Assembly: GCF_004745945.1 (NCBI RefSeq)
Contig: NZ_SRLE01000004.1
Coordinates: forward strand, 248,001 to 312,000
DNA: 64,000 bases
Origin: Mangrovimicrobium sediminis
Lineage (GTDB): Bacteria > Pseudomonadota > Gammaproteobacteria > Pseudomonadales > Halieaceae
Direction of reading: 5' to 3'
The position numbers and the translations under genes are program-made. This document shows positions 15,463 to 29,159 of this stretch, in pieces (the first letter of the stretch is position 1; every line of letters begins with the position of its first letter). The notes beneath the pieces were generated by a model, which saw only the letters and a program-made list of their open reading frames with translations, ran no database searches and had not been told where the DNA came from.

Positions 15463-16173
15463 TCAGACCAGGGCGGTCCAGCGACCGTTGACGTAAAGTT
15501 CCAGGGGACGGTACTCGGACTTGTAGGCCATTTTGCGGCAGTCCTTGATCCAGTAACCGAGGTACAGGTAGTCGAGTTCCATCGCCGCGGTCTTCTCGAT
15601 CTGCCAGAGAATGGCGTAGCGGCCGAGGCTGCGCTTGACTGCGCCGGGGTCGAAGAAGGTGTAGATCGCCGAGAGGCCGTCGAGCAGCTCGTCGACAACG
15701 GAAATAGCGGTGAGCTTGCCCTGATCGTAAAAGCGGTAGTAGCGGGTGCACTCCCAGGCGTTGTTGAGGAACGACAGATACTGTTCCCGGTCCGGGGGAT
15801 ACATGTCGCCATCGGAGTGGCGGCGTTCGATGTAGCGGCGGTAGAGATCGAAGGCGGCGGCATCGCGGATATCCCCGGTGCACTCCACTTCGAGGTCGCT
15901 GTTGCGGTTCAGTGTCCGCCGTTGGGTGCGGTTGGCGACGAAATCCCGCACTGGGATACGCGCCGGGATACAGGCCTGGCAATGGCTGCAGTGCGGGCGG
16001 TACAGGTGGTTGCCGCTGCGGCGGAAGCCGAGTACGGAGAGGTTGCTGTAAAGGGCCTGGTCGACTTCCTGCCGCGGATCGACAAACAGCGTCGTGGCTT
16101 CCCGGTTTTCCAGGTAGCTGCAGCTATGGGGGTAGGTTGTGTAGACCTTGAGGTCCCGCAGTGAAGACGTCAC
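15463..16173 (-). CDS. bpt: aspartate/glutamate leucyltransferase (Bpt/Ate)
   Basis: The enzyme moves leucine from Leu-tRNA to N-terminal Asp or Glu, creating a primary N-degron for ClpS. The 236-residue protein carries the ATE N-domain cysteines in PHSCSYLENREATTLF and HCSHCQACIPARIPV, and the GNAT-like C-domain with YLGYWIKDCRKMAYKSEYRP. The GTG at 16171-16173 is preferred over ATG 16188 or GTG 16206: it overlaps the aat stop as GTGA, has a CGGAGA ribosome site 6 bases upstream, and gives the MTSSLRDLK start expected for the family. Confidence 0.94.
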   Translation of the reverse strand: MTSSLRDLKVYTTYPHSCSYLENREATTLFVDPRQEVDQALYSNLSVLGFRRSGNHLYRPHCSHCQACIPARIPVRDFVANRTQRRTLNRNSDLEVECTGDIRDAAAFDLYRRYIERRHSDGDMYPPDREQYLSFLNNAWECTRYYRFYDQGKLTAISVVDELLDGLSAIYTFFDPGAVKRSLGRYAILWQIEKTAAMELDYLYLGYWIKDCRKMAYKSEYRPLELYVNGRWTALV

Positions 16174-16883
16174 AACAGTTCTCCGCATGTAGGCGGGAGT
16201 CGCCACACATTTAAATCGTGCGCCACATCGATTGTTTCGTCAAGCAAGCGTTCGAAATCTTCCCTGCAAATGTTTTGCGCGCCCAAAGAGTTGAGATGCT
16301 GGCTCTCAACCTGGCAGTCGATGACACGAAATCCACCGCGCCGAATGATGTCCACCAGCGCTACCAGGGCCACCTTGGACGCGTCGGTTTCACGGCTGAA
16401 CATGGACTCGCCGAAGAAACTGCGGCCGACGGCGAGGCCGTACAAGCCGCCCACCAGTTCGCCGTGGGCGTCGAGCACTTCGATTGAATGTGCGTGCCCC
16501 AGCGCGTGCAGGTCGCAGTAGGCGCCGAGCATGGCCGGGCCGATCCACGTGCCCAGGCCGTCCTTGCGCAGTTGCGCACACTCGCGCATCACGTGCTCGA
16601 AACGCTGGTCCACCGCCAGGGAGAAACAATCGCTGCGCAGGGTTTTGCGCAGGGAACGCGAGATATGCAGGTTCTCCGGGAACAGCACCGAGCGCGGGTC
16701 CGGCGTCCACCACAATACCGGCTGGGGTTCCTCGAACCAGGGAAAGATGCCGCGCCGGTAGGCCCCGAGCAGGCGCTCGGGGGAGAGTTCGCCACCCACG
16801 GCGAGCAGCCCGCTGGGATAATCCAGCGCTTCGCTGCTCGGCGGGAAATCTTCGCCGCCCTGGAGTTGGCGGAGGTAGCGCAT
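16170..16883 (-). CDS. aat: leucyl/phenylalanyl-tRNA--protein transferase
   Basis: Aat adds Leu or Phe to N-terminal Lys or Arg, the other route to a ClpS-recognised N-degron. The 237-residue length is normal. Motifs seen include GIFPWFEEPQPVLWWTPDPR (about residues 45-64) and GGLYGLAVGRSFFGESMF. It is upstream of bpt with a coupled overlap, so both aminoacyl transferases are made together. Confidence 0.96.
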   Translation of the reverse strand: MRYLRQLQGGEDFPPSSEALDYPSGLLAVGGELSPERLLGAYRRGIFPWFEEPQPVLWWTPDPRSVLFPENLHISRSLRKTLRSDCFSLAVDQRFEHVMRECAQLRKDGLGTWIGPAMLGAYCDLHALGHAHSIEVLDAHGELVGGLYGLAVGRSFFGESMFSRETDASKVALVALVDIIRRGGFRVIDCQVESQHLNSLGAQNICREDFERLLDETIDVAHDLNVWRLPPTCGELL

Positions 16884-16930
16884 GCCTTTATTGAAGCAGA
16901 AAACGCCGCCGCCGAGGAGGCGTGTGCGGC

Positions 16931-17971
<1,041 letters not shown>

Positions 17972-18027
17972 TTAAAGCCCGTCCGTCGGCAAAGTCCCGA
18001 CGCGCTCGAATTATGCCCTATAAGCCT

Positions 18028-18056
18028 TTGATAATTCTCATAAATTGGGGGACAAT
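18028..18056 (+). promoter_or_regulatory. candidate sigma-70 promoter for ftsK
   Basis: TTGATA and GACAAT are separated by exactly 17 bases in an AT-rich patch of the trxB-ftsK gap. The implied start site is about 70 bases before the ftsK GTG. Confidence 0.5.
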
Positions 18057-18130
18057 ACTCCCTTTCCGGAAAGCCTGCTGAAGGGCGGGCCGGCACTGCG
18101 GTAAGGGGCGTGGGAAAGGACAGCAACGGC

Positions 18131-20446
18131 GTGGCAGAAACGACCAACACCGAACACCTGATGGCGACGCGCCTGCGCGAGGGCGCGTTCATCGGCATCA
18201 GCGCGGTTTGCCTGTACCTGATGCTGGCGCTGTTCACCTACAGCCCGCGCGACCCGGGCTGGTCGGCCAGCGGCATGGGTGGCGGTATCGCCAATCTCGG
18301 CGGCCCGACCGGCGCGTGGCTGGCGGATGTGTTCTTTTCCCTGGTCGGCTACGCCGCCTACCTGTTCCCGCTCATGCTCGCCTATCGCGCACTGGTCATC
18401 CTCCTCGAACGCAAGGAGGCGAAGGCCTTCGACTGGGTGATCCTCGGCATCCGTGCCCTCGGGCTGGTGCTGGTCATGGTGGCCGGCACTGCGCTCGCGG
18501 CGCTCAACGACCTCGGCAGCTCCGGCCTGCCGCAGGGCGCCGGCGGCATCCTCGGCCAGGCCATCGGCGGTTCCTTCGAGGTGGCTTTCAGCGCGGTGGG
18601 CAGCCGGCTGATCCTGCTCGCGGTGTTCCTGTTCGGCATCACCATCTTTACCGACCTGAGCTGGCTTGGGCTGATGGACCGCCTGGGCGGCTGGGCACTG
18701 CGCGCTTTCAGCGCCAGCCGCGAGTGGATCACGCGCACCCTGGATGAACTGAAGGACCGCCGCGCACGGGAAAAGGCCGTCGAAGCGCGCAAGGTGGTTA
18801 TCGAGGAACACGTCGAGAAGGAGCGCAAGCGCAAGCCGCCGAAGATCAAGCCCCTGAAACCCAAGCCCGAACCCTCTGAACGGGCGGAAAAGGAGCGCCA
18901 GCAGCCGCTGTTTGATGCGCCCATCACCGGCGAACTGCCGCCGCTGGAACTGCTGGACCCGGACAGCAAGGATCCGGAACAGGGCTACTCCCAGGAGGCA
19001 TTGGAGGCACTGTCCCGCCTGCTCGAACTCAAGCTGGCTGACTTCGGGGTGACCGCCGAGGTGGTTGCGGTCTACCCCGGGCCGGTGATCACGCGTTTCG
19101 AGATCCAGCCGGCGGCAGGGGTCAAGGTTTCGCGCATCTCCAACCTGGCCAAGGACCTTGCGCGCTCGCTGGCGGTGATCTCGGTGCGCGTGGTCGAGGT
19201 CATCCCGGGCAAGTCCGTGGTCGGCATCGAGATTCCCAACGAGCACCGCGAGGTGGTCAACTTCCGCGAGGTGCTCTCGTCGCGTGCCTTCGACCAGTCC
19301 AAGTCGCCACTGACACTCGCGCTCGGCCACGATATTTCCGGCCAGCCGGTATGTGCGGACCTCGCCAAGATGCCCCACCTGCTGGTGGCGGGCACCACCG
19401 GTTCGGGCAAGTCCGTCGGCGTCAACGCCATGCTGCTCAGCCTGCTGTACAAGTCCGGCCCGGAGGACGTGCGCCTGATCCTGGTTGACCCGAAGATGCT
19501 CGAGCTGTCGGTCTACGACGGCATCCCGCACCTGCTCACGCCGGTGATCACCGACATGAAGGACGCCGCCAACGGCCTGCGCTGGTGCGTGGCGGAGATG
19601 GAGCGGCGCTACAAGCTGATGGCGGCCCTGGGCGTGCGCAACCTCGGTGGCTACAACCGCAAGATTCTCGATGCCGAGAAGGCGGGAGCACCGATCCCGG
19701 ACCCCCTGTGGAAGCCGGACCCGATATTCGCAGAGACCAACGAGGAGCAGACCCCGCCCAACCTGGAGAAGCTGCCCTCCATCGTGGTCGTCATCGACGA
19801 ATTCGCCGACATGATGATGATCGTCGGCAAGAAGGTCGAGGAACTCATCGCACGCATCGCGCAGAAGGCGAGGGCGGCGGGTATCCACCTGATCCTCGCC
19901 ACCCAGCGCCCCTCGGTGGATGTGATTACCGGCCTGATCAAGGCCAACGTGCCCACCCGCATCGCTTTTCAGGTCTCGTCCAAGATCGACTCGCGCACGA
20001 TTCTCGACCAGGGCGGTGCGGAACAACTGCTCGGGCACGGCGACATGCTCTACCTGCCGCCCGGCTCCGGCGTACCCAATCGCGTGCACGGTGCCTTCGT
20101 CTCAGATGAGGAAGTGCACCGGGTGGTCGCCGACTGGCAGCGCCGCGGCGAACCGCTGTACATCGACGGCCTGCTCGACGAGGGTGGCCAGACCCCGGTC
20201 ACCGCCGGCGAGCTGCAGGCCAGTGCCAGTGACGACGACGATGAGAGCGATGCCCTGTACGACGAGGCCGTGCACTACGTGACCAAGAGCCGGCGCGCGT
20301 CGATTTCCAGTGTCCAGCGCAAGCTGCGCATCGGCTATAATCGGGCCGCGCGCCTGATCGAGGCGATGGAAATGGCCGGCGTGGTCAGCGAGATGGGCAG
20401 CAACGGCCAGCGCGAGGTACTCGCGCCCCCGCCACCGGAAGACTGA
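18131..20446 (+). CDS. ftsK: DNA translocase FtsK
   Basis: This septum-anchored hexameric pump clears chromosome termini and activates XerCD at dif. The 771-residue protein has four N-terminal membrane segments (about residues 15-170), a short linker rich in Lys, Glu and Pro, a RecA-like motor with Walker A GTTGSGKS (about residue 420) and DEFADMMM, and a C-terminal gamma winged helix for KOPS recognition ([20 protein letters not shown]). The GTG at 18131 has AAGGA ten bases upstream; the GTG at 18110 has its purine run too close. The linker is much shorter than in E. coli, as in Pseudomonas. Confidence 0.96.
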   Translation: MAETTNTEHLMATRLREGAFIGISAVCLYLMLALFTYSPRDPGWSASGMGGGIANLGGPTGAWLADVFFSLVGYAAYLFPLMLAYRALVILLERKEAKAFDWVILGIRALGLVLVMVAGTALAALNDLGSSGLPQGAGGILGQAIGGSFEVAFSAVGSRLILLAVFLFGITIFTDLSWLGLMDRLGGWALRAFSASREWITRTLDELKDRRAREKAVEARKVVIEEHVEKERKRKPPKIKPLKPKPEPSERAEKERQQPLFDAPITGELPPLELLDPDSKDPEQGYSQEALEALSRLLELKLADFGVTAEVVAVYPGPVITRFEIQPAAGVKVSRISNLAKDLARSLAVISVRVVEVIPGKSVVGIEIPNEHREVVNFREVLSSRAFDQSKSPLTLALGHDISGQPVCADLAKMPHLLVAGTTGSGKSVGVNAMLLSLLYKSGPEDVRLILVDPKMLELSVYDGIPHLLTPVITDMKDAANGLRWCVAEMERRYKLMAALGVRNLGGYNRKILDAEKAGAPIPDPLWKPDPIFAETNEEQTPPNLEKLPSIVVVIDEFADMMMIVGKKVEELIARIAQKARAAGIHLILATQRPSVDVITGLIKANVPTRIAFQVSSKIDSRTILDQGGAEQLLGHGDMLYLPPGSGVPNRVHGAFVSDEEVHRVVADWQRRGEPLYIDGLLDEGGQTPVTAGELQASASDDDDESDALYDEAVHYVTKSRRASISSVQRKLRIGYNRAARLIEAMEMAGVVSEMGSNGQREVLAPPPPED

Positions 20447-20453
20447 GACACCT

Positions 20454-21080
20454 ATGTACAAATACCTGCTCCTGGCGGCGCTCGCCCTGTGCCTGTTCGT
20501 CGGTATCGCCCGCTCGGAAGAAGCCCAAGATGCCAGCGCGCAGCTCGCCGGGCAACTGGACGCGCTGCACACCCTTGCCGGACAGTTCAGCCAGAGCCGC
20601 CTGCAGGCCGGCCCATCCGGGGAGCTGAGCCACAGCAGCGGCAGCTTCCGGCTGCTGCGCCCGAGTTTTTTCGCCTGGGACATCGAAAATCCGGACAGCC
20701 AGCTAGTCATCACCGACGGCGAGTACCTGTGGCACTACGACCGCGATCTCGAAACCGTGACCCGGCGCCCCCTGCGCAGCGAGCAGACCGCGACACCGTT
20801 GCAGGTACTTGCGGGTGATCGCGATGCGCTGCGCGAGCGTTACACGGTTTCCGCCACCGGCCGCGGCCGCTTCCAGCTGACACCGCGCGGCGAGGACACC
20901 GCATTTCGCCAGCTCACCCTGGTGTTCGCCGAGGGCCAGCTCGCCGGCATGGAAATTCTCGACAACCTCGGCCAGCAACTGCTGATCGAGTTCAGCGAAC
21001 TCAGCTCACCGCCGCTCACTCCGGAGGACTTCCACTTCGTGCCGCCGGAGGGTGTGGACCTGCTCTACCATGAGCGGTGA
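20454..21080 (+). CDS. lolA: outer-membrane lipoprotein carrier protein LolA
   Basis: LolA is a periplasmic chaperone that takes lipoproteins from LolCDE to LolB. The 208-residue protein has a signal peptide (hydrophobic residues 4-17, cleavage near ARS-EEA) and the LolA pattern GQFSQSRLQ ... [22 protein letters not shown]. It sits 7 bases after ftsK and overlaps rarA by 11 bases; the ftsK-lolA-rarA order is conserved in gammaproteobacteria. Confidence 0.94.
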   Translation: MYKYLLLAALALCLFVGIARSEEAQDASAQLAGQLDALHTLAGQFSQSRLQAGPSGELSHSSGSFRLLRPSFFAWDIENPDSQLVITDGEYLWHYDRDLETVTRRPLRSEQTATPLQVLAGDRDALRERYTVSATGRGRFQLTPRGEDTAFRQLTLVFAEGQLAGMEILDNLGQQLLIEFSELSSPPLTPEDFHFVPPEGVDLLYHER

Positions 21081-22383
21081 CCTGTTCGCAGCGCAGGGTT
21101 CGGGCTACCAGCCGTTAGCCGCCCGCCTGCGACCGCAGGACCTCGACGGCTACGTCGGCCAGCAACACCTGCTGGCGCCGGGCAAGCCCCTGCGCCGCGC
21201 CCTGGAGCAGCGCCAGCTGCACTCGATGATCTTCTGGGGTCCCCCCGGGGTGGGCAAGACGACCCTGGCGCGTATCGCCGCCCAGGCAGCGGATGCCGAA
21301 TTCCTGCAGATTTCCGCCGTGCTGTCCGGGGTCAGGGAGATCCGCGAGGCGGTCGCGCGCGCCCGCGAGTTGAAGTCACTGGGGCGCGACACCGTCCTGT
21401 TCGTCGACGAGGTCCACCGCTTCAATAAATCCCAGCAGGACGCTTTCCTGCCCTACGTGGAGGACGGCACGCTGATCTTCATCGGTGCCACCACGGAGAA
21501 CCCTTCCTTCGAGTTGAACAACGCGCTGTTGTCCCGCGCGCGCGTGTACAAGCTGCGTCCACTGGAACGCGAGGATATCCGCGCGGTGCTCGACAACGGC
21601 ATCGCCGCACTGGAAACGCCGGTAGGCGCCGACCCTGATGTGCTGGACCTGCTCGCGGCCCAGGCGGACGGCGACGCCCGCCGCGCGCTCAACCTGCTTG
21701 AGCTGGCCGCGGACCTGGCTGTCGACGGGCGCATCGAAGAGACCACCGTGGCAGAAGTGCTGCAGGAATCCCTGCGCCGCTTCGACAAGGGCGGCGACGT
21801 GTTCTACGACCAGATCAGCGCCCTGCACAAGGCAGTGCGCGGCAGCGCCCCGGATGCCGCCCTGTACTGGTTCTGCCGCATGCTCGACGGCGGCTGCGAC
21901 CCGCTGTACGTGGCGCGGCGCGTGGTGCGCATGGCCAGCGAGGACATCGGCAACGCCGACCCGCGCGCGCTGGGCATTGCCCTGGACGCCTGGCAGGTGC
22001 AGGAGCGACTGGGTAGCCCCGAAGGCGAACTGGCCATCGCCCAGGCCATCATCTACCTTGCCTGTGCGGCCAAGAGCAACGCCGTGTACACCGCCTACAA
22101 TGCGGCACGCGCGGAAATCGCCCAGGGCGACAGCCAGGAGGTGCCGCTGCACCTGCGCAACGCGCCGACCCAGTTGTTGAAGTCCATGGATCACGGTGCA
22201 GACTACCGCTACGCCCACGATGAGGAGGGCGGATACGCCGCAGGCGAGAACTATTTTCCCGAGTCGCTGAAGGACCGCGTCTATTACCACCCGGTGGATC
22301 GCGGCCTGGAGCAGAAGATCCGCGAGAAGCTCGATTACCTGCGCAGCCGGGACAAAACCAGTACAATACGCCGCTACGATTGA
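21070..22383 (+). CDS. rarA: replication-associated recombination protein RarA (MgsA)
   Basis: This AAA+ clamp-loader-like ATPase acts at stalled replication forks. The 437-residue protein has Walker [10 protein letters not shown], Walker [15 protein letters not shown], sensor 1 [19 protein letters not shown], and the C-terminal tetramerisation domain with [12 protein letters not shown]. The start MSGDLFAAQ at 21070, inside the end of lolA, is preferred over a codon 18 bases upstream because the family protein begins there. Confidence 0.95.
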   Translation: MSGDLFAAQGSGYQPLAARLRPQDLDGYVGQQHLLAPGKPLRRALEQRQLHSMIFWGPPGVGKTTLARIAAQAADAEFLQISAVLSGVREIREAVARARELKSLGRDTVLFVDEVHRFNKSQQDAFLPYVEDGTLIFIGATTENPSFELNNALLSRARVYKLRPLEREDIRAVLDNGIAALETPVGADPDVLDLLAAQADGDARRALNLLELAADLAVDGRIEETTVAEVLQESLRRFDKGGDVFYDQISALHKAVRGSAPDAALYWFCRMLDGGCDPLYVARRVVRMASEDIGNADPRALGIALDAWQVQERLGSPEGELAIAQAIIYLACAAKSNAVYTAYNAARAEIAQGDSQEVPLHLRNAPTQLLKSMDHGADYRYAHDEEGGYAAGENYFPESLKDRVYYHPVDRGLEQKIREKLDYLRSRDKTSTIRRYD

Positions 22384-24126
<1,743 letters not shown>

Positions 24127-24127
24127 C

Positions 24128-25522
24128 ATGCGCTACCTGCCCGTCTGCCTGGACCTGCATGGTGCCCGGGTCACCCTGGTGGGTGCCGGCACGGTGGCTA
24201 CACGCAAGGCGCGCCTGCTGGCGCGGGCCGGCGCGCAATTGCAGGTGGTGGCGCCGGACATCGCGCCGGGGCTGACGCAATTGCTGACCGAACACGGCGG
24301 GCACTGGCGCGAAGGGGAGTACCGGGACGCGGACCTGGAAGGCAGCGCGCTGGCAGTCGCGGCGACGCCCTCGTCCGCGGTGAACGCGCAGGTCTCGCGC
24401 GACGCAACGGCCAGGGGCCTGCCGGTCAACGTGGTTGACTCGCCGGACCTGTGCACGTTTATCTTCCCTTCGATCGTCGATCGCGACCCGTTGATCATCG
24501 CGGTCAGCTCCAGCGGCCAAAGCCCGGTGCTGGCGCGCCTGATGCGCCGCAAGATCGAATCCCTCGTACCCGCAGCCTACGGTCGCCTGGCGCGTTTCGC
24601 CGGGCGGCTGCGCGATACGGTCAAGACGGCGATTCCGGCGGATACGCCGCGCCGCCTGTTCTGGGAGCAGGTGATGGAGGGCGCCATCGCCGAGCAGGTG
24701 CTGGTAGGGCGGGAGGAGCGCGCCCAGGCCATGCTCGAGGAGCGGCTGGCGGATACCGAACGCCTGTACACCGGTGAGGTCTACCTCGTCGGTGCCGGAC
24801 CCGGCGACCCGGACCTGATGACCTTCAAGGCGGTGCGCCTGCTGCAGAGCGCCGATGTCGTCCTCTACGATCGCCTGGTATCCGAACCCATTCTGGAAAT
24901 GGCGCGCCGCGACGCGAAGATGATCTATGTCGGCAAGCAGCGAGACGACCACGCGGTGCCGCAGGAGCAGATCAACCAGCTATTGTTGGAACTGGCGCTG
25001 GCCGGCAACCGCGTGGTGCGCCTGAAGGGCGGTGACCCGTTCATTTTCGGCCGCGGGGGAGAGGAGATCGACCAACTGGCGGCGCACCAGGTGCCGTTCC
25101 AGGTGGTGCCGGGAATCACCGCCGCCTCGGGTGCCGCCTGCTACGCGGGGATTCCACTGACCCACCGCGACCACGCCCAGTCCGTGCGTTTTGTCACCGG
25201 GCACCGCCGCGATGGCAGCCTGGACCTGCCCTGGGAATCGTTCCGCTCGAGCAACGAGACGCTGGTGTTCTACATGGGGCTGGTGGGACTGCCGGAGATC
25301 TGCGCGCAGCTTATCGCCCACGGCCGCCGGCCGGAAACGCCTGTGGCGCTGGTGGAACGCGCAACCTTCGCAGAGCAGCGGGTTTTGGCGGGTACCCTGC
25401 AGGACATGCCGGCGATCGTGGAGCGGGAACAGCCACGTGCGCCGACCCTGATCATCGTCGGCGACGTGGTGAAATTGCGCGATTCCCTGGCCTGGTTCGG
25501 CGGGGGTGCCGAACCGGCTTAA
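24128..25522 (+). CDS. cysG: siroheme synthase CysG (trifunctional)
   Basis: CysG makes siroheme for sulfite and nitrite reductases: C-terminal uroporphyrinogen-III methyltransferase, N-terminal precorrin-2 dehydrogenase and ferrochelatase. The 464-residue protein has the NAD site [14 protein letters not shown] (about residues 18-31), then from about residue 218 the methyltransferase with [31 protein letters not shown], and [20 protein letters not shown]. It follows serS by one base and ends in a 4-bp TTAA overlap with the convergent prc. Confidence 0.96.
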   Translation: MRYLPVCLDLHGARVTLVGAGTVATRKARLLARAGAQLQVVAPDIAPGLTQLLTEHGGHWREGEYRDADLEGSALAVAATPSSAVNAQVSRDATARGLPVNVVDSPDLCTFIFPSIVDRDPLIIAVSSSGQSPVLARLMRRKIESLVPAAYGRLARFAGRLRDTVKTAIPADTPRRLFWEQVMEGAIAEQVLVGREERAQAMLEERLADTERLYTGEVYLVGAGPGDPDLMTFKAVRLLQSADVVLYDRLVSEPILEMARRDAKMIYVGKQRDDHAVPQEQINQLLLELALAGNRVVRLKGGDPFIFGRGGEEIDQLAAHQVPFQVVPGITAASGAACYAGIPLTHRDHAQSVRFVTGHRRDGSLDLPWESFRSSNETLVFYMGLVGLPEICAQLIAHGRRPETPVALVERATFAEQRVLAGTLQDMPAIVEREQPRAPTLIIVGDVVKLRDSLAWFGGGAEPA

Positions 25523-27657
25523 TTCTCGGGCTGCTCCGGGGTGTGCATGGCGTAGCGCTGCTGCTTCAGCACCAGGGCGTCGACCAGTACATTGCCGGCC
25601 TCGGACAGCAGGACATCGTCCGCTTCCTCTTCGGAGGCTTCAGCGTCGGCATCTTCCTCTGCGGCCTCTTCGGCCGCTGCGAGGCTGTCGCCATCCTCTT
25701 CGTCGGCCTCCTCTTCAAGCTCCTTCAGGGGCTCTTCGCCGATGGCCACGCGGTGCTTGTTCTCGATCGCCAGGGCGTCCGCCTTCTGCTTGTCGCGCAG
25801 GGCAATACGCTTGGCCTCGTTGAGCGGCAGTTCCTTCAGGTCGCGGGTTTGCGCGGCGAGATCGATCTGGTCTTCGAGGAAGATGAAGTCCGGGTTGTGC
25901 TGGCTGCGCTCCTGGAACATCTCGGTGAGTCGCGGCAGCACGGTGCTCAGGTCGTCGTAGCGGCGGTGGCGCACCGGGTTGATCTGATCCCAGGGCAGGG
26001 CGTGGTCCAGCGCGCTCTCGCCGATTTCGGAATCGTCGTACAGCGAGGGGAACTCGACGTCGGGGATGACGCCGCGGTGCTGCGTGCTGTCGCCGGAGAT
26101 GCGGTAGAACTTGCTCTCGGTGATTTTCAGCTGACCCTCGGTAAGCGGCACCAGGGTCTGCACCGTGCCCTTACCGAAGGAGCGGTCACCGACGATCAGT
26201 CCGCGCTCGTAGTCCTGGATGGCACCGGCGAAAATCTCCGAAGCAGAGGCGGACAGGCGGTTGATCAGCACCGCCAGCGGGCCCTCGTAGTAACCGCTCT
26301 TGACCCGCTTGCCGTCGCGCCATACCCGGCGTGAGGAGTGGCGGATCTGCACGGTGGGGCCGTACTCAATGAACAGTCCGGTGAGTTCGTTGGCCTCCTG
26401 CAGGGAACCGCCGCCGTTGTTGCGCAGGTCGATGACCAGCCCGTCGATGCCTTCGGACTGCAACTCGTCGAGCAGCACGCTGACGTCGCGGGTGGTGCTC
26501 TTGTATTCCGGGTCGCCGCGGCGCATGGCTTCAAAGTCGATATAGAAAGCCGGGATATCGATAACCCCGATACGCAGGGTCTGGTCGCCGTTGGGGATCT
26601 CGAGGATTTTCTTCTGCGCGGCCTGTTCCTCAAGTTTCACCTCGTTGCGCACGATGGTGATCATCTTGCGCTCGTCGGTGGCGGCGGATTTCGCCGGGAT
26701 GACCTGCAGGCGTACGGTGGAGCCTTTCGGTCCGCGGATCAGGTCGACCACGTCGTCCAGGCGCCAGCCGATAACATCCACCACTTCGCCGTCGTCGCCC
26801 TGGGCAACACCGACGATGCGGTCCGAGGGGTGCAGCTCACCCTGTTTGTCCGCGGGGCCCTTGGGCACCAGGCGCGAGACCTTGGTGAACTCGTCCTCAG
26901 ACTGTAGCAGGGCGCCGATGCCCTCCAGCGAGAGGCTCATGCTGATGTTGAAATTTTCCGAGCGGCGCGGCGAGAAGTAATTGGTGTGCGGGTCGTACAG
27001 CTCGGTCAGCGCATTGGCGTAGATCTGGAACACGTCGTGGCTGTTGTACTGTTTCACCCGCTTGAGCTGGTTGCGGTAGCGGCTGACCAGCGTTTCCGGG
27101 ATTTCCTCGGCGGGCTTGTCCGCCATGCGCAGGCTGAGCACCTGGTTCTTCAGGTGCTTGCGCCAGCGGTCGTCGAGTTCGGCTGCGCTGGACGCCCATT
27201 CACGGGCCTCCGGGTCGAGTTCGTAGTTCTCGTCCACGGTGAAGTCCATGGCGGCCACCAGCGCCGGCATGTCGTCGATCAGACCCTGCAGGCGGGCCTC
27301 GAGGCGCTCCTGGAAGCGGTTAAAGATAGCGTAGCCGGCATCCAGGTTGCCTTTGGGCAGCTGATCGTCCATCTGTGTGCGGTACTTCTGGAACTCGGCG
27401 ATGTCCGCGGCGGTGAGGAACATCTTGCCGCCATCCAGGGCATCGATGTACGCGTCCAGGTGCTGGGCGGACAAGGTGTCATCATAGTGCTGCTTCGAGT
27501 AGTGGCGCTCCTCGAGTTGCTCCACCAGTTCGGCGATGGTGTCGCGTTGGGCATCGGTGTAGTCAATGCTGGCGGCCGCGGGGAGAGCGAACAGCGACAG
27601 GCCGAGCGCGAAAAGGCTGGAGCGCATCAGGCCCCGAACGGCGGGAAAGGCGTGCAT
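25519..27657 (-). CDS. prc: tail-specific C-terminal processing protease Prc
   Basis: This periplasmic PDZ-serine protease processes envelope proteins such as PBP3 and MepS. The 712-residue protein has a signal peptide ([15 protein letters not shown]), an N-terminal helical domain, a PDZ domain around residues 235-320, and the Ser/Lys dyad in [11 protein letters not shown] (Ser near 470) and FGKGTVQ (Lys near 494). The C-terminal DUF3340 part contains an unusual acidic Glu/Asp/Ala-rich segment of about 40 residues. ATG 27657 is preferred; a TTG two codons upstream is the alternative. Neither has a clear ribosome site. Confidence 0.95.
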   Translation of the reverse strand: MHAFPAVRGLMRSSLFALGLSLFALPAAASIDYTDAQRDTIAELVEQLEERHYSKQHYDDTLSAQHLDAYIDALDGGKMFLTAADIAEFQKYRTQMDDQLPKGNLDAGYAIFNRFQERLEARLQGLIDDMPALVAAMDFTVDENYELDPEAREWASSAAELDDRWRKHLKNQVLSLRMADKPAEEIPETLVSRYRNQLKRVKQYNSHDVFQIYANALTELYDPHTNYFSPRRSENFNISMSLSLEGIGALLQSEDEFTKVSRLVPKGPADKQGELHPSDRIVGVAQGDDGEVVDVIGWRLDDVVDLIRGPKGSTVRLQVIPAKSAATDERKMITIVRNEVKLEEQAAQKKILEIPNGDQTLRIGVIDIPAFYIDFEAMRRGDPEYKSTTRDVSVLLDELQSEGIDGLVIDLRNNGGGSLQEANELTGLFIEYGPTVQIRHSSRRVWRDGKRVKSGYYEGPLAVLINRLSASASEIFAGAIQDYERGLIVGDRSFGKGTVQTLVPLTEGQLKITESKFYRISGDSTQHRGVIPDVEFPSLYDDSEIGESALDHALPWDQINPVRHRRYDDLSTVLPRLTEMFQERSQHNPDFIFLEDQIDLAAQTRDLKELPLNEAKRIALRDKQKADALAIENKHRVAIGEEPLKELEEEADEEDGDSLAAAEEAAEEDADAEASEEEADDVLLSEAGNVLVDALVLKQQRYAMHTPEQPEN

Positions 27658-27770
27658 ATTCAAATCGAAGTTACCGAAAATTCAAGGAAATACAGCTAAA
27701 GGTACTCCCCGGCGAGGCGCGGTTCAAGCGCCTGTCGGGCTTTCCTGAGATTCCCCGGGAGCGGAAAAGT

Positions 27771-28922
27771 TCAGGCCCGGGAGGGGGTATAACCGCGGCC
27801 GTCTACCCACACCCGCAACGGGCGCCGCGCGTCGTCCAGGGCCAGCAGACAGGCCCGTGCGCCCGGGCGGATGCAACCCAGTTCCGCCTCCAGGCCGAGC
27901 GCAGTAGCCGGGTAGAGGGAGGCCATGCGCGCGGCCTCGAACCAGTCGATGTCGGCGAAGCGCGCCGCGTTGTCCACCGCGGAGAGCATGTCCAGGTCGG
28001 AGCCGGCGAGGGTGCCCGCGGCGGTGCGCAGGCAGCCGCCACGCGCCTCGATCTGTTCACCGTTCCAGGTAAACCGCTTGTTTTCGGCGCCCACCGTGGC
28101 CATGGCGTCGGTGACCAGCAGCGCACCGCCCGGGGGTTTGGCGCGCAGGGCGACACGCAGCGCGGCGGGGTGACTGTGGTGGCCGTCGGCGATGATACCG
28201 AACCAGGCGCGATCGTCGCCCAACGCTGCACCCACCGCACCGGGTGCGCGGCTGGCCAGTGGGCTCATGGCGTTATACAGGTGTGTGAATCCGCGCAATC
28301 CCGCGTCCATGGCGGCCTGGGCCTGCTCATAGCTGGCCTCGGTGTGCCCGGCGGCGACGATCACACCGGCCCTGTGCAAGCGGCTGATGACCTGCGCGTC
28401 GCAGACTTCCGGTGCCAGCGTCACCAGGGTCACACCCCGCCGCGGTGCGCACAGGATGGACAGACCCTCCTCGTCGGGAGGGCGCAGGTGACCGCGGTCG
28501 TGGATGCCGCAGCGCCCAGGATTCAGGAAGGGCCCTTCGAAGTGGATGCCCAGTACACCGGGAATGTCCGCGGCAATCGCGGCATCCACCGCGGCGGCGG
28601 CTTCGCGCATCTTTGCATAGCTGTCGCTGATCAGGGTGGGCAGGAAGCCGGTAGTACCGAACCGGCGGTGCGCCGCGGCAATCGTGGCCAGGGACTCGAC
28701 CGTGGGCGCATCGTTGAACTGTACGCCACCGCCGCCGTTGACCTGTAAATCGACAAAGCCGGGCAGCAGGGTGCCGCCCGCGAGGTCGAAGCGCGGGCAA
28801 TCCTCCGGCAGCTTGTCCGCGGACAGTACTCCTTGGACCCGCCCCTCGGCGAGCAGGACACCCGCGGCATCGACCATTTGCTCACCGTCGAAGACCCTGG
28901 CGTTGACGATCAGCTCACCCAT
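27771..28922 (-). CDS. nagA: N-acetylglucosamine-6-phosphate deacetylase
   Basis: NagA deacetylates GlcNAc-6-P during amino-sugar and cell-wall recycling. The 383-residue amidohydrolase matches E. coli NagA length. Seen motifs are LPGFVDLQVNGGGG, the metal-binding HFEGPFLNPGRCGIH, AGHTEASYEQ, THLYNAMSPL, and the catalytic aspartate in LLVTDAMATVG. No nagB, nagK or NAG transporter is adjacent, so it stands alone here. Confidence 0.94.
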   Translation of the reverse strand: MGELIVNARVFDGEQMVDAAGVLLAEGRVQGVLSADKLPEDCPRFDLAGGTLLPGFVDLQVNGGGGVQFNDAPTVESLATIAAAHRRFGTTGFLPTLISDSYAKMREAAAAVDAAIAADIPGVLGIHFEGPFLNPGRCGIHDRGHLRPPDEEGLSILCAPRRGVTLVTLAPEVCDAQVISRLHRAGVIVAAGHTEASYEQAQAAMDAGLRGFTHLYNAMSPLASRAPGAVGAALGDDRAWFGIIADGHHSHPAALRVALRAKPPGGALLVTDAMATVGAENKRFTWNGEQIEARGGCLRTAAGTLAGSDLDMLSAVDNAARFADIDWFEAARMASLYPATALGLEAELGCIRPGARACLLALDDARRPLRVWVDGRGYTPSRA

Positions 28923-29159
28923 GAAAGCCCTGATTTCTCGAACCTAAAATCCATTAATATCAATCTATTATCTAGCTATTCTCGCGTATTTTCTTGCCCA
29001 AGAGAGATTTCTTCGACACGCCCCTGCGCGTCACCGGTAGAGAACCGGGCCACAAAACTGTCACGCAATTTGTTTTCCTCCCCAGCGACGGCCTCAATTT
29101 CCGTCAATTCAGGCCGAAAACAACAGCATACGCGCTCACCCTGGTTTTGAGGAGTAACG

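Noticed and set aside
18038-20089. 683-codon minus-strand frame opposite ftsK
   Set aside because: It is a GC-rich antisense shadow of the ftsK frame, has a composition dominated by His, Arg, Gln and Ala with no recognisable domain, and ftsK itself is certain.
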